This document shows positions 32,501 to 39,732 of a DNA stretch of 39,732 nucleotides, piece by piece. The position numbers were made by a program, and so were the translations under genes. This stretch comes from an uncultured Bacteroidales bacterium (GTDB lineage Bacteria; Bacteroidota; Bacteroidia; Bacteroidales; WCHB1-69), in contig CAMJPH010000011.1 of assembly GCA_946407715.1 (NCBI GenBank), positions 1 through 39,732 of the forward strand, given 5' to 3'. How positions within the stretch are numbered: the first letter of the stretch is position 1; each line of letters opens with the position of its first letter. Below the pieces are notes generated by a model that was given only the letters and a program-made list of their open reading frames with translations, had not been told where the DNA came from and searched no databases.

Positions 32501-32976
32501 TTGGAACCGAAATGCACGCCCGCGCCTGAATGACGAATGTTCATTGGGGAGTTCTGACCATCCCCGAACACTGTCACCTCCTCAAGACGCACTGACGAAG
32601 GTGTAATCTCCACATCCACGACCACCGCTTCACCTAACGGGGCTTCCACATCCTTCACAATCATCGTCTTATAGTTGAGCCGTTCCACCCGCAGGGTGTA
32701 AGGACCGCCAGCCAGTATGTTGTTAATCACGTAGTTGCCTTTTTCGTTAGAAAGAGCGTAATAAGGGATGCCACTCGGTTCGTGTACAATGGTCACTACC
32801 GCATTCGGAACCGGTTCTTTGCCGTCACTGATATTACCGGTGATGGTGGAACTGGTGGTCTGCGCGAACGCAGGGAAAACAGCCGAGATACAGATAAAGA
32901 CTGTAATCAGAACACTTGACAAGCCAGAAAAACGATTGTTTTTTCTAAAGGGAAACAACAATATAGTTTGAATCAT
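29599..32976 (-). CDS. Oar-like TonB-dependent outer-membrane protein
   Basis: This 1125-residue protein has a signal peptide (about 1-39, ending VFPAFAQ). An N-terminal carboxypeptidase-regulatory/CNA-B-like domain follows (TITGNISDGKEPVPNAVVTI, then NEKGNYVINNILAGGPYTLR). A plug region is next (VPSVSRSLYDVLKLTPQSIG, then GGGNYRSSVVSVDGAGFNNA). A long barrel ends HLLLHLKYEF. This plan matches the OmpA-related/Oar family of TonB-dependent proteins, some of which take part in protein export or adhesion. It converges on the other receptor gene across a 215-bp gap in which I see no terminator or gene. A -7 box lies 23 nt upstream of the start. Confidence 0.93.
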   Translation of the reverse strand: MIQTILLFPFRKNNRFSGLSSVLITVFICISAVFPAFAQTTSSTITGNISDGKEPVPNAVVTIVHEPSGIPYYALSNEKGNYVINNILAGGPYTLRVERLNYKTMIVKDVEAPLGEAVVVDVEITPSSVRLEEVTVFGDGQNSPMNIRHSGAGVHFGSKEIGIVPSVSRSLYDVLKLTPQSIGTDDGISIGGGNYRSSVVSVDGAGFNNAFGIGSSLPAGGTPISIEAIDRLDVNITPFNVRHSGFLGSSINMVTKHGTNVWHGSVYDYMEGSALQGHKVGDSRLTSSSTSKNMMGFTVGGPIVKNKLFFFLNGEYTLDYESGSSIQARPDSSYSYGGSSGYSRPTVTQMEDIQQFLSDRFGYNPGNYQNYSIKTPDYKLFARIDWRINENNMFHIRVSHTHVAMSNPPSTSMSPLGGKDTKVPYGDTIFIVNSDDAGRRSQYALPFESARYNQILNFTTMAAELNTRLMNEQGGNMLRLTWSRQNEPRSFVGDVFPTVDIMAPYIDMNGNQQLGMFTTFGPDPFTYGNLRRVNSFTATDEFSYKTGIHDILAGAQIEWNHIVNGFMQGGAGWYVYDSWQSFVDDVNGVEGAGPALFMITHANSDDPTEQIFPTFNHSQLSLYGQDEMVFSKFFKLTVGLRLEMPFIRFRYDNRNVDFDQIVSTHPNSSFAGLSTADYPQFNMHFAPRIGFNWDITHDRKVVLRGGSGLFTGRIPNVWLVSAIGNSNCLQYQYIANTSTGSDVVGFDPDREDIINSIYANHNYSRQGLPAPTYATILAKDLKMPTSWKSSLALDVLIPGDIKATVEGIYSFNFNEIYASLLGYSEDGAIQLPGEPKARTHYVSEDITNRQGTTMHGYYLHNEKGQHGQYFSVSAQLTKNFRFGLNLFAAYTFSHATNLSDGNADQVSTFANTATVNDCNSPELGYSTHVAPHRVIAGLGYTIKEGRYTATKLGIFYEGLNMGVYNGYYVTRYSYLIGNVSGLTSPQLIYIPTAEELAAMPFSSEENRAAFEEFISNDRYLSKHRGEYSKRNGGKAPWVNRINFKIAQEFYFNLSGHKQSLEVGVDIQNLGNLFCNKWGAYRVLDSDVVLQFNKENGKYSFTQPTWSVYNNLSSTWHLLLHLKYEF

Positions 32977-32999
32977 AACGAACTTTTTTTTTCAACCCG

Positions 33000-33007
33000 C
33001 AAAAATA
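33000..33007 (-). promoter_or_regulatory. Promoter -7 box for the Oar-like gene
   Basis: The minus strand reads TATTTTTG, followed by CG, 23 nt before the ATG at 32976. Confidence 0.6.
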
Positions 33008-33065
33008 CAAAAACTATCATTCCCTTTTTATTTTATAGTTTATATTGTTCTACAAAATGTAATTT

Positions 33066-33103
33066 GACGTAAGACGTAAGACGTAAGACGTGAGACGTGA
33101 GAC
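33066..33103. repeat. Heptanucleotide array (GACGTAA/GACGTGA), inverse of the window-start array
   Basis: Five 7-bp units plus GAC are present. Three units are GACGTAA, which is a rotation of the reverse complement of GTCTTAC at 1-55. The last two units are GACGTGA. Part of the array is mirrored 17 bp further on (see 33091-33131). Confidence 0.95.
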
Positions 33104-33131
33104 TTTGGGGATAAACCATTCTCACGTCTCA
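33091..33131. terminator. Inverted repeat formed from the heptamer array
   Basis: TGAGACGTGAGA (33091-33102) pairs perfectly with TCTCACGTCTCA (33120-33131), with a 17-nt loop. It starts 2 bp beyond the stop of the leftward FISUMP gene. It could end transcription of the adhesin-FISUMP unit, although no T run is present. Confidence 0.5.
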
Positions 33132-33133
33132 AA

Positions 33134-34093
33134 TCAATTGCGAAGGCAGCGGACCGAATAGCCGGATTCCTTGCCGCTGAGGTCTCTGTTTACACGCGCC
33201 TCGTTGTAAAAAAGATCGCGACACCATGCGGAATTGTGGATGTCCTGAGTGGCACTCCAGAAATGAGCAGTTCGGCCCATATCCATAGGAGCAATATTAT
33301 TGCAATAGCCTACAGAAACGGCGGAGAACCCCGAAATGTTATGGTTGGAATCCGCTACGTTGCCAGGGGCTCTCGACTTGGAGGAAGCATCCCATCCGTC
33401 ACTCGCCAACATGCCCGCATGGTCGCCGCGCCATCCGAAACCGGACACATCCATCGTGGACAGCCGCTGCTCCATTATCAGCCACTCCGCATCGCTCGGC
33501 AGATGCCAGCCAGAAGGACAGATTCCCTGCACACCGCTCGGGCTGGTGTTGCTGGAAGCCTCTCCATGCATCACCGCCGGCCAGTTGTAATATTTTTCCT
33601 GTGGGAGGGTGAGAACGGAGTAGTTGTACCAATATGGCTTGGTCACACTCGTGTCTATTCCGTGGGGGATTTCCGTGCCATCGGCATAGTGCGTGGTGTG
33701 GAGGTTCTCTTTCATCCACAATTGGTTGCCTATCCACACTGCGTCATAGCTGTTACCGTCGTAATCGGTCACCGCATCGTGTACAACGGTGCCGGTTAAG
33801 TCATTGCCGCCGCCGGTTGTGTCTGTGAAGATGGCGATGTATTCGGCATCGCCGCTCACCACAATTTGGCGCGGATTGGTGGCATCGCCGTCGTTCCAGC
33901 GGACAAAACAACATCCCATCACAGGCACTGCGGATAAGGTGACCGTCTCACCGTCTTTGTATGTGCCTGAGCCTGTGACAGAACCCCATTCCGTATTGTT
34001 GGATTTCACCGTGACGGTATAACTTTTCTTACAGCCCGTCAAGGTCAAGACGACCAGTAGGGCCAATGTTGAAATTCGGATGATTCTTTTCAT
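33134..34093 (-). CDS. FISUMP-domain lipoprotein with InlB-type B-repeat
   Basis: This 319-residue lipoprotein has lipobox LTGC (Cys21) followed by KKS. Residues about 25-90 form a divergent InlB B-repeat-like domain (WGSVTGSGTYKDGETVTLSA, FVRWNDGD). From about 100 on it matches the Fibrobacter succinogenes major paralogous (FISUMP) domain: VWIGNQLWMKENLHTTHYAD, GICPSGWHLPSDAEW, FWSATQ, and the end SVRCLRN. FISUMP proteins are surface lipoproteins of unsettled function. The gene begins 66 bp after the giant adhesin gene on the same strand. No -7 box is seen between them, so cotranscription is likely. Confidence 0.9.
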   Translation of the reverse strand: MKRIIRISTLALLVVLTLTGCKKSYTVTVKSNNTEWGSVTGSGTYKDGETVTLSAVPVMGCCFVRWNDGDATNPRQIVVSGDAEYIAIFTDTTGGGNDLTGTVVHDAVTDYDGNSYDAVWIGNQLWMKENLHTTHYADGTEIPHGIDTSVTKPYWYNYSVLTLPQEKYYNWPAVMHGEASSNTSPSGVQGICPSGWHLPSDAEWLIMEQRLSTMDVSGFGWRGDHAGMLASDGWDASSKSRAPGNVADSNHNISGFSAVSVGYCNNIAPMDMGRTAHFWSATQDIHNSAWCRDLFYNEARVNRDLSGKESGYSVRCLRN

Positions 34094-34159
34094 TTTGCAA
34101 TATTGATTGTCAAGTTGTTTTGCTTCTGTTAATTCTGGAACAGATGATATATCCGCCCA

Positions 34160-37100
34160 CTACCGTTTCACCACCCGTTTGGTGACGGTGCCCTGTTCGG
34201 TGGTCACGCGCACGAAATAGACGCCGGAGGCACGGGCAGAGAGGTCTATAACCGTCTGGTAATCACGCACAAAGTGCTGCTCTAATCGTTTTCCGTACAT
34301 GTCATATACCTCCAACTGCTCAATGAGGTCTTGCTCGTTGCGGACGATGCATTTGCCAGTCGTGGGGTTGGGGTAGAGATGCAAGAGTTGGTCGATGTCA
34401 CGCTCGGGAACCCAGACATCAGGTCTTACGGAGAACACCACGTCGTCGATGAACACCTTGCCCAGATAGGCGGGGCAGTGGTAGCGGAACGCCACATACC
34501 GTCCGTTGCCGTTGTAGTGGTCAAGGAGTACGGAATGCGGTTCCCACACGCCCCAGCTCTGGAGGGTGATGGTATCGACCGGCACGAAGGAGGCGGCATT
34601 GTAAGGACTGCTCATCACGCCGATGAACATCGTGTCCCAACCCGGAACCGCACCAGCTTCCTGGAAGTAGCTGAAATCCAGTTGGATGCTGTCGAAGGAG
34701 AGATTCGGGGCGAATGCGGGAGTGATGGCCCAATCATCGCTGAAAGAGTTGGCGAGGAAGAGCATCGACCCGACACCGCTGGCAGAAACTTCGGACGAAA
34801 CGATGGGGTAGTAGGAGTAGGATGCAGGGGTCAGAATGCGGCGCCAACAATCGGGGAAGGCCGTTTCACTGTCTGTTCCGTAAGTGTCAAACGTCTCCGT
34901 GTAGGGCAATTGGTTGATAATTCCACAGTCCGGGGTGATCTCCAGTGGCTCTGACCATTCCGAATGGCTGTTCGAGCCACAGACGGTCCGCACGTAAATG
35001 CGGTACGTTTGTTCAGGAGTCAGGTTGTCAACGACAAACGAGGTGCTGACGGTAGCCACCGGGGTTTGGGTGTTGGGAGAAACTCCCGGAGCACAGGCCA
35101 CATATTCCCATTGTGAAACACTACTTTGCGAGGGCTCGAACGAGATGGCAGCCGAGGTGGAGGTGAGGTTATGGGCAGTCAACGCGGAGGGTGCGTCGCA
35201 ATCATCTGCTTGATAGACAATCAGATCGTCAAGCCACATAGCCATATTAGAGGAGTGTAATCCCACTTGTCGGAAGGCGATATGGCGGTTGGTGCCCGTC
35301 ATCGCTGTATTGCGGAAATCCACCGTGACATCCTGCCAGGTGTCATATTGGGCGATGGAGAATACCTGCACGGATTCGAAGGTCGAAAGGTCGTACGGGT
35401 CGCTCATCACCCCCACTTCCATACAGCCGGCAACATATTCATGGTCGGCGGACAACCGGAACTGCGCCCGCAGCGAGTGGATGTCCACCCCGAACGGCTG
35501 GGTGACCGCGGTGGCAGTCGTTGACGTGTCGGAGTGGAAGAGCAGGGCTTTGCTCTCCATGCCGTAATAGCCGTAGGTGTTCCAGTCAATTCTGGGGCAT
35601 TCGGCGTAGGTGACGGGGAAAATCCAGCAGTCGGGTCTCACAATATAGGTGCTCATCCACGGGTAGTCGTCGAAATTCTCCGAGTAGGGCAGATCCACCA
35701 CGGGGGCGCAAGTCGTCATGAAAGTGGTGGGGGTACACCACGAGCTGCTCGAGCTGCCGCAATCGGACTGCACGAAGACATCGTACATCGTGTTGTCGGC
35801 CAAGCCGCCAATGACGATTGGGTGGGTTCCGGTCTGCACAGGTGTGCCGCTCTCAGGAGCATTGCCGTTGGGGACGACCACCACGCGCCAAGCGGTCTCC
35901 GACCCGCCAGGCTGCCAATCCACCAACACGCTGTCGTGGGTGATGGGTTCTGCGGTCACATTTGTGGGCAGCGGACAGGCGGAAAGGTAATCCACCGTCA
36001 AATTGTCCATACTGACTGGTGTGAGCGGATTGGAGAAGTTCTCCTGCATGAAGGCGAGGTAGTGACCGTTGCCGGTATAGGAGGCCAAACTAACGGTCCT
36101 GTCAATCCAAGATGTCAGTGCGTAAGGATTCGGGAAGACCGTGTCAACAGGCGTGAACGTGGCAAAGTCGTTAGGATCGGTCATCACACCCACCACCAAA
36201 ATGGAGTTGGGGGCTGTCGTGTTGGCTTTGAACTTGAACGATGCCTGCAAAGTGTTCATCGGGATAGACGAGTCAAATTCGGGCGTGATGGCGACGTTGT
36301 GGCCGTTGCTGGGTTGGAAATAGAGCGAACCCGGTGAGCTGTAATATCCATTGGGGAAAATAAACGGATAAGGAGCGACGATATAGGAGGAGTAGAGGCG
36401 GCTCCAGCATCTCGGGAATGCGGAATAGCCATCCAGATTGGAACCGGTGCCGTAGGTGTCAAAGGATTCCACATAAGGAATATCGGTGATGGTGCCGCAG
36501 TCCGTCCTTTGGGAAGTGGAGCACCATGCGCTCTTGCTGTTCCCGCAATCGGTACGTACATAGATGATGTAGAGCCTGTCTTTGTGCAGATTGTTGAAGG
36601 TGTAAGCGGTATTTGTCAGCGCGACAATTTGTGTGGTGTCTAAAGATTGCCCGTCTTCCACAATGACGGCCTCCCAATTATGGTCGCTGGTGTCGGCGGG
36701 GGTGAAGCTGATGCTGATACTGGTCGTAGAGGTTGCGGTCACCGTCAGCGTGTGAGGTGCGGCGCAGGAACCGCCGTAAATCATGATGTTATCGACGGCA
36801 CCCGGCGGGTTCGTTCCCTCATAGTGGCCGTTGCTCCAGAGGAAGTAGAGCCGCTGGTGTCCCGCGTGCGTGGAATCGACCGTGAACGAATGGCTGGTCC
36901 ATGCAGCATCCGTGTACAGCCCGTTGCCGAGTTCCTCCAATCCGGAAGGGATAGTGATGGAATAGGTGGCGTTGGGCTCCACAGGGACAGGAGGTCCGAG
37001 GAAGATGCGGGTGCGGTCATCGCCGCTCTGCCCAAGCCCTCGGAAGTCGAAGGCAATCTGGTATTCAGCATATCCTGGGGTGAAATAGATGTCACGATAA

Positions 37101-39732
37101 GCCCAGGAATTGCTCATAGAGCCGTAAACATTGTAGGCGTTGGTTGCACCGTTGTCGTTGGAGACGTAGAGGGCGTATTGGCCTGCCTGTTGCGCGGCCT
37201 GCCCAATATACCAGCGGTTGTCGCCCACACCCAGCAGACGCCAGTCGCGGTTCTCGTCACTCTCTTCAAAACCGCAGAAATAGGGCAACTGCGCTTCGGT
37301 GGCTTCCGTGAAGAAGGTGCTCACATCGCTCCACTGGCTGGCGAATGACGGTACGCAGCTCTTGCGCACGCGCCACGTGTATTGCGTGGAGGACTGCAAA
37401 TTCTGCAGCAACAGGAACGTGTCGGTGGTGGAAAGCTCGTACCATCCCGTATCGCTGCTCATCCGGTAGCCGACTGTGTAGTCGTTGGTGATGCCGCACG
37501 CACCGGGGCTCCAGGAGACCACTGCTGTGACATCGGCAAGGTCGGAAACGGTGAGCTCCGTCGGGATGCTGCATGGCGAACCGACGATGGAGATGTTATC
37601 CACAGCACCGGCAAGTGGATTGTTCGTCCCTGCAACCTGCTGTCTCCAAAGGAAGTATAGACGTTGCATGCCCGCATGGGATCCGTCGATTACGAAGCGG
37701 AAATGGTTCCAGTTCGTCATACCATAGAAGTCGCCGATGACTTCTGCGTTGGCAGGGGTGTAACTGCCGGAAGGCGTTGCCGGCGGTCCGAGGAACACTC
37801 TTACATAGTCCACAGACGCTCCGGGATAACCGTAAGAGCGGATGTCGAATTCCATCAGATATTCGGAATATTGCGGATCGAAGTAGATGTCGCGATAAGC
37901 CCAGGTTTGGGCGTTCACGTTGTCGGAAAAGGTGTTGGAAACGCCGTTGTTGTTGGAGACATACAGGGCTGAATCGCCATCAAAGTGCACCGCATGGCCG
38001 ATGTACCACTTGTGGTTGTTCATACCGTCGTCCAAAATCCAGCAAAAGTTCTCTTCCGCTTCCTCAAAGCCGCAGAAATAGGGTAGAGTGGTGGTGCTGA
38101 AAAGGAACTCGTCGCTCCATACGCCTTGCATAGTGTCGCAGTTGGTTCTGACTTTGGCTATATAGTTGGTCTTGGGTTGCAGGTTGGTCAGTGTGACTTG
38201 AGTGCTGTTGGCGGTCACATAACTATAGGTGTTGTCGGATTGTCGGCGGTAAGCCACCGTGTAGGAATCGGCTTGGTAAACCGCAGTCCACGACAGCACT
38301 GCATCGTTCTCCGACACTTGGTTGGCGGTCAGATGGCGTGGGATGCCGCAACCCTCCGGTGTGATGGAGATGTTGTCGAAGGCCGCCGGTGGGTTGGTGC
38401 CCCATGACACATCGCTGCGCCACAGGATGTAGATGCGCTGCAGACCGGTGAATGCGGTGTCTAAATTGATGGTGACATTGTGCCAGGTGGAATCCAAATA
38501 GATGACATCGCCCATCTGGGTTGCACCGTCGGGGACAATAATTTCTGAGCTGACGGGTGTGACAGTTGGTGTCGTGGGCGGACCCAGGAATACTTTCGCG
38601 TAGTCAACAGGATTGTTGTTATACAGCTCGCCGAAAGCTCTGCAGTCGAATGAAATCACATAATCGGTATAGCTGGGATCCAGATAGACATCGCGGTAAG
38701 CCCATATCATCGAATAGTTGGTCGTGTAGGTGTTGGTGGCGCCATTGTCATTGGAGACATACAACGATGAGGTGCCTCCGTTGTTCACAGCGTTTCCGAT
38801 ATGCCATTTGTTGGCGTAACTCCCGTTCACGAACGTCCATCGGCTGTTCTCATCCGCATCTTCGAAATCACATAGGTATGGCAGACGGGCGGTGATTGCC
38901 GGGGTCTGGAAGGTGGATTCCGCAGACCATTGGCTGTGGTCGGTGGCAGTACAGTTGGCCCGCACTTTCCAAACGTAGGTGGTCAACGGACTGAGGTTGC
39001 CAATGGTGAGATGTTCGTCCTGTACGGTGATGTAGGTGAAGGCGGTGTCATATTGCAGTTTGTAAGCGACAGTGTAGGATTCGGAACTGCCGTTGGGCAT
39101 AGACCACAATAGATTGGCGAGCGTATCCATCACCTGTGCGGTCAGTTCGGAAGGAACGTTAGTGCAAGGGGTGCCTTCAATGTTGATGTTGTCGATAGCG
39201 GCCGGCGGGTTGGCGACATAATAGCCCGTGTTGCTCCAGAAGAAATAGAGACGCTGCAGACCAGAATAGGTGTGGCCCAACGTGTAGGTCTTGGTTGTCC
39301 ACGCCGACATTCCGCAAAGACCGGTTTCAAGTGCGGTGAGATCGTCGGGTACTGTTGAGCCGTTGGGGATAGTAGGTGTACCTATGTAAACATTCGCATA
39401 AGATAAATATCGCCAGTCTGTCCCACCTACCCCACGGAAGTCGAAAGAGAGAGTATATACAGAGTCGGACGGGTCGAAATAAATGTCCCGATATGCCCAC
39501 ACGTATGAGAAGTTGGCAGTAGAGTAACTTTGGGAAAAGGCGTAAGAAACGCCACCGTCATTGGAAATGTATATAGAATAATCCCCGCCATTGTTAACGG
39601 CATTGCCAATATACCATTGGTTAATATAATTCCCATTTACAGTTTGCCAAGCATTGCGCTCGTTGGCATCTTCAAAGTCACAGACGTAGGGCAAAACCGC
39701 CGGCATCTGGACGCTGAGGTCGCTGGTCCATC
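34160..39732 (-). CDS. Giant T9SS-secreted adhesin-like protein with repeated FN3 and jelly-roll domains (5' end outside window)
   Basis: The frame is open through the right edge (reading WTSDLSVQ before the first Met at 39706), so the gene is partial and at least 1856 residues remain. Seven units of about 265 residues each start with a choice-of-anchor-J/MAM-like beta-sandwich. Their landmarks are LPYVCDFED, LPYLCDFED, LPYFCGFEE twice, IPYVESFD, LPYSENFD and LPYTETFD, starting near 39700, 38885, 38090, 37290, 36485, 35695 and 34910. Each is followed by a fibronectin type III domain. The first four units are closest to each other. The C-terminus is a type IX sorting domain: LHLYPNPTTGKCIV, then LEVYDMYGKRL and a final RVTTEQGTVTKRVVKR. 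It is expected to be exported by T9SS and fixed on the cell surface. Binding partner unknown. Confidence 0.93.
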   Translation of the reverse strand, partial: WTSDLSVQMPAVLPYVCDFEDANERNAWQTVNGNYINQWYIGNAVNNGGDYSIYISNDGGVSYAFSQSYSTANFSYVWAYRDIYFDPSDSVYTLSFDFRGVGGTDWRYLSYANVYIGTPTIPNGSTVPDDLTALETGLCGMSAWTTKTYTLGHTYSGLQRLYFFWSNTGYYVANPPAAIDNINIEGTPCTNVPSELTAQVMDTLANLLWSMPNGSSESYTVAYKLQYDTAFTYITVQDEHLTIGNLSPLTTYVWKVRANCTATDHSQWSAESTFQTPAITARLPYLCDFEDADENSRWTFVNGSYANKWHIGNAVNNGGTSSLYVSNDNGATNTYTTNYSMIWAYRDVYLDPSYTDYVISFDCRAFGELYNNNPVDYAKVFLGPPTTPTVTPVSSEIIVPDGATQMGDVIYLDSTWHNVTINLDTAFTGLQRIYILWRSDVSWGTNPPAAFDNISITPEGCGIPRHLTANQVSENDAVLSWTAVYQADSYTVAYRRQSDNTYSYVTANSTQVTLTNLQPKTNYIAKVRTNCDTMQGVWSDEFLFSTTTLPYFCGFEEAEENFCWILDDGMNNHKWYIGHAVHFDGDSALYVSNNNGVSNTFSDNVNAQTWAYRDIYFDPQYSEYLMEFDIRSYGYPGASVDYVRVFLGPPATPSGSYTPANAEVIGDFYGMTNWNHFRFVIDGSHAGMQRLYFLWRQQVAGTNNPLAGAVDNISIVGSPCSIPTELTVSDLADVTAVVSWSPGACGITNDYTVGYRMSSDTGWYELSTTDTFLLLQNLQSSTQYTWRVRKSCVPSFASQWSDVSTFFTEATEAQLPYFCGFEESDENRDWRLLGVGDNRWYIGQAAQQAGQYALYVSNDNGATNAYNVYGSMSNSWAYRDIYFTPGYAEYQIAFDFRGLGQSGDDRTRIFLGPPVPVEPNATYSITIPSGLEELGNGLYTDAAWTSHSFTVDSTHAGHQRLYFLWSNGHYEGTNPPGAVDNIMIYGGSCAAPHTLTVTATSTTSISISFTPADTSDHNWEAVIVEDGQSLDTTQIVALTNTAYTFNNLHKDRLYIIYVRTDCGNSKSAWCSTSQRTDCGTITDIPYVESFDTYGTGSNLDGYSAFPRCWSRLYSSYIVAPYPFIFPNGYYSSPGSLYFQPSNGHNVAITPEFDSSIPMNTLQASFKFKANTTAPNSILVVGVMTDPNDFATFTPVDTVFPNPYALTSWIDRTVSLASYTGNGHYLAFMQENFSNPLTPVSMDNLTVDYLSACPLPTNVTAEPITHDSVLVDWQPGGSETAWRVVVVPNGNAPESGTPVQTGTHPIVIGGLADNTMYDVFVQSDCGSSSSSWCTPTTFMTTCAPVVDLPYSENFDDYPWMSTYIVRPDCWIFPVTYAECPRIDWNTYGYYGMESKALLFHSDTSTTATAVTQPFGVDIHSLRAQFRLSADHEYVAGCMEVGVMSDPYDLSTFESVQVFSIAQYDTWQDVTVDFRNTAMTGTNRHIAFRQVGLHSSNMAMWLDDLIVYQADDCDAPSALTAHNLTSTSAAISFEPSQSSVSQWEYVACAPGVSPNTQTPVATVSTSFVVDNLTPEQTYRIYVRTVCGSNSHSEWSEPLEITPDCGIINQLPYTETFDTYGTDSETAFPDCWRRILTPASYSYYPIVSSEVSASGVGSMLFLANSFSDDWAITPAFAPNLSFDSIQLDFSYFQEAGAVPGWDTMFIGVMSSPYNAASFVPVDTITLQSWGVWEPHSVLLDHYNGNGRYVAFRYHCPAYLGKVFIDDVVFSVRPDVWVPERDIDQLLHLYPNPTTGKCIVRNEQDLIEQLEVYDMYGKRLEQHFVRDYQTVIDLSARASGVYFVRVTTEQGTVTKRVVKR

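Noticed and set aside
35534..36337. 267-codon rightward frame inside the adhesin gene
   Set aside because: It lies opposite clear FN3/jelly-roll coding sequence. Similar shadow frames recur in each repeat unit.

Overview
The window looks like chromosomal DNA of a member of the Bacteroidales (Bacteroidota). The evidence is the recurring TAnnTTTG promoter -7 boxes with little Shine-Dalgarno signal, a DUF4290 gene, two large TonB-dependent/Oar-type outer-membrane receptors, a FISUMP-type lipoprotein, and a giant surface protein ending in a type IX secretion (T9SS type A) sorting domain. The species cannot be told from the sequence alone.

Layout. (1) 1-1905: a heptanucleotide tandem repeat, then a membrane-spanning Ser/Thr kinase fused to a BspA-like leucine-rich-repeat ectodomain. 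(2) 1997-8440: an AT-richer accessory stretch with a toxin-antitoxin-like pair, an IS1595-family transposase, a small Bacteroidetes-type regulator, a type IV (AbiE) toxin-antitoxin operon, a strongly folded leader in front of a small HTH gene, and an AAA/DUF4143 ATPase. (3) 8441-16069: a divergent promoter region, then a long rightward gene train. It encodes a three-span membrane protein, a TPM-domain protein, a TerB-like membrane protein, a 637-residue protein with a glycine-rich hydrophobic hairpin, a coiled-coil protein and a small ORF. It ends in a likely ribosomal-peptide (graspetide) module of candidate precursor, MvdD-type ATP-grasp ligase and a translationally coupled partner. (4) 16122-18000: a second DUF4143 ATPase, with fragments resembling the small membrane protein on both sides. 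(5) 18083-39732: more ordinary genes. These are tcdA, an NSS transporter, a DUF4290/ABC exporter operon, a lipoprotein/sugar-transferase pair, an EamA transporter, two outer-membrane receptors, a FISUMP lipoprotein and the partial T9SS adhesin.

How it fits together. The main candidate for an undescribed system is the 9346-16069 gene train. The short gaps and overlaps suggest one transcription unit that links a graspetide ligase to a set of membrane/TPM/TerB-like proteins. It is bracketed by two DUF4143 ATPase genes with the same unusual promoter: a GCAGT core placed identically relative to the -7 box and repeated upstream at exactly 33-bp spacing. Beyond each promoter lies a copy of a ~108-bp intergenic sequence about 80% identical by hand count. 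Functions for the membrane proteins and the peptide are inference.

Small repeats are another theme. Tandem 7-bp repeats occur at four intergenic places, and two of them use the same heptamer in opposite orientation. Two 26-bp palindromes sit at gene 3' ends.
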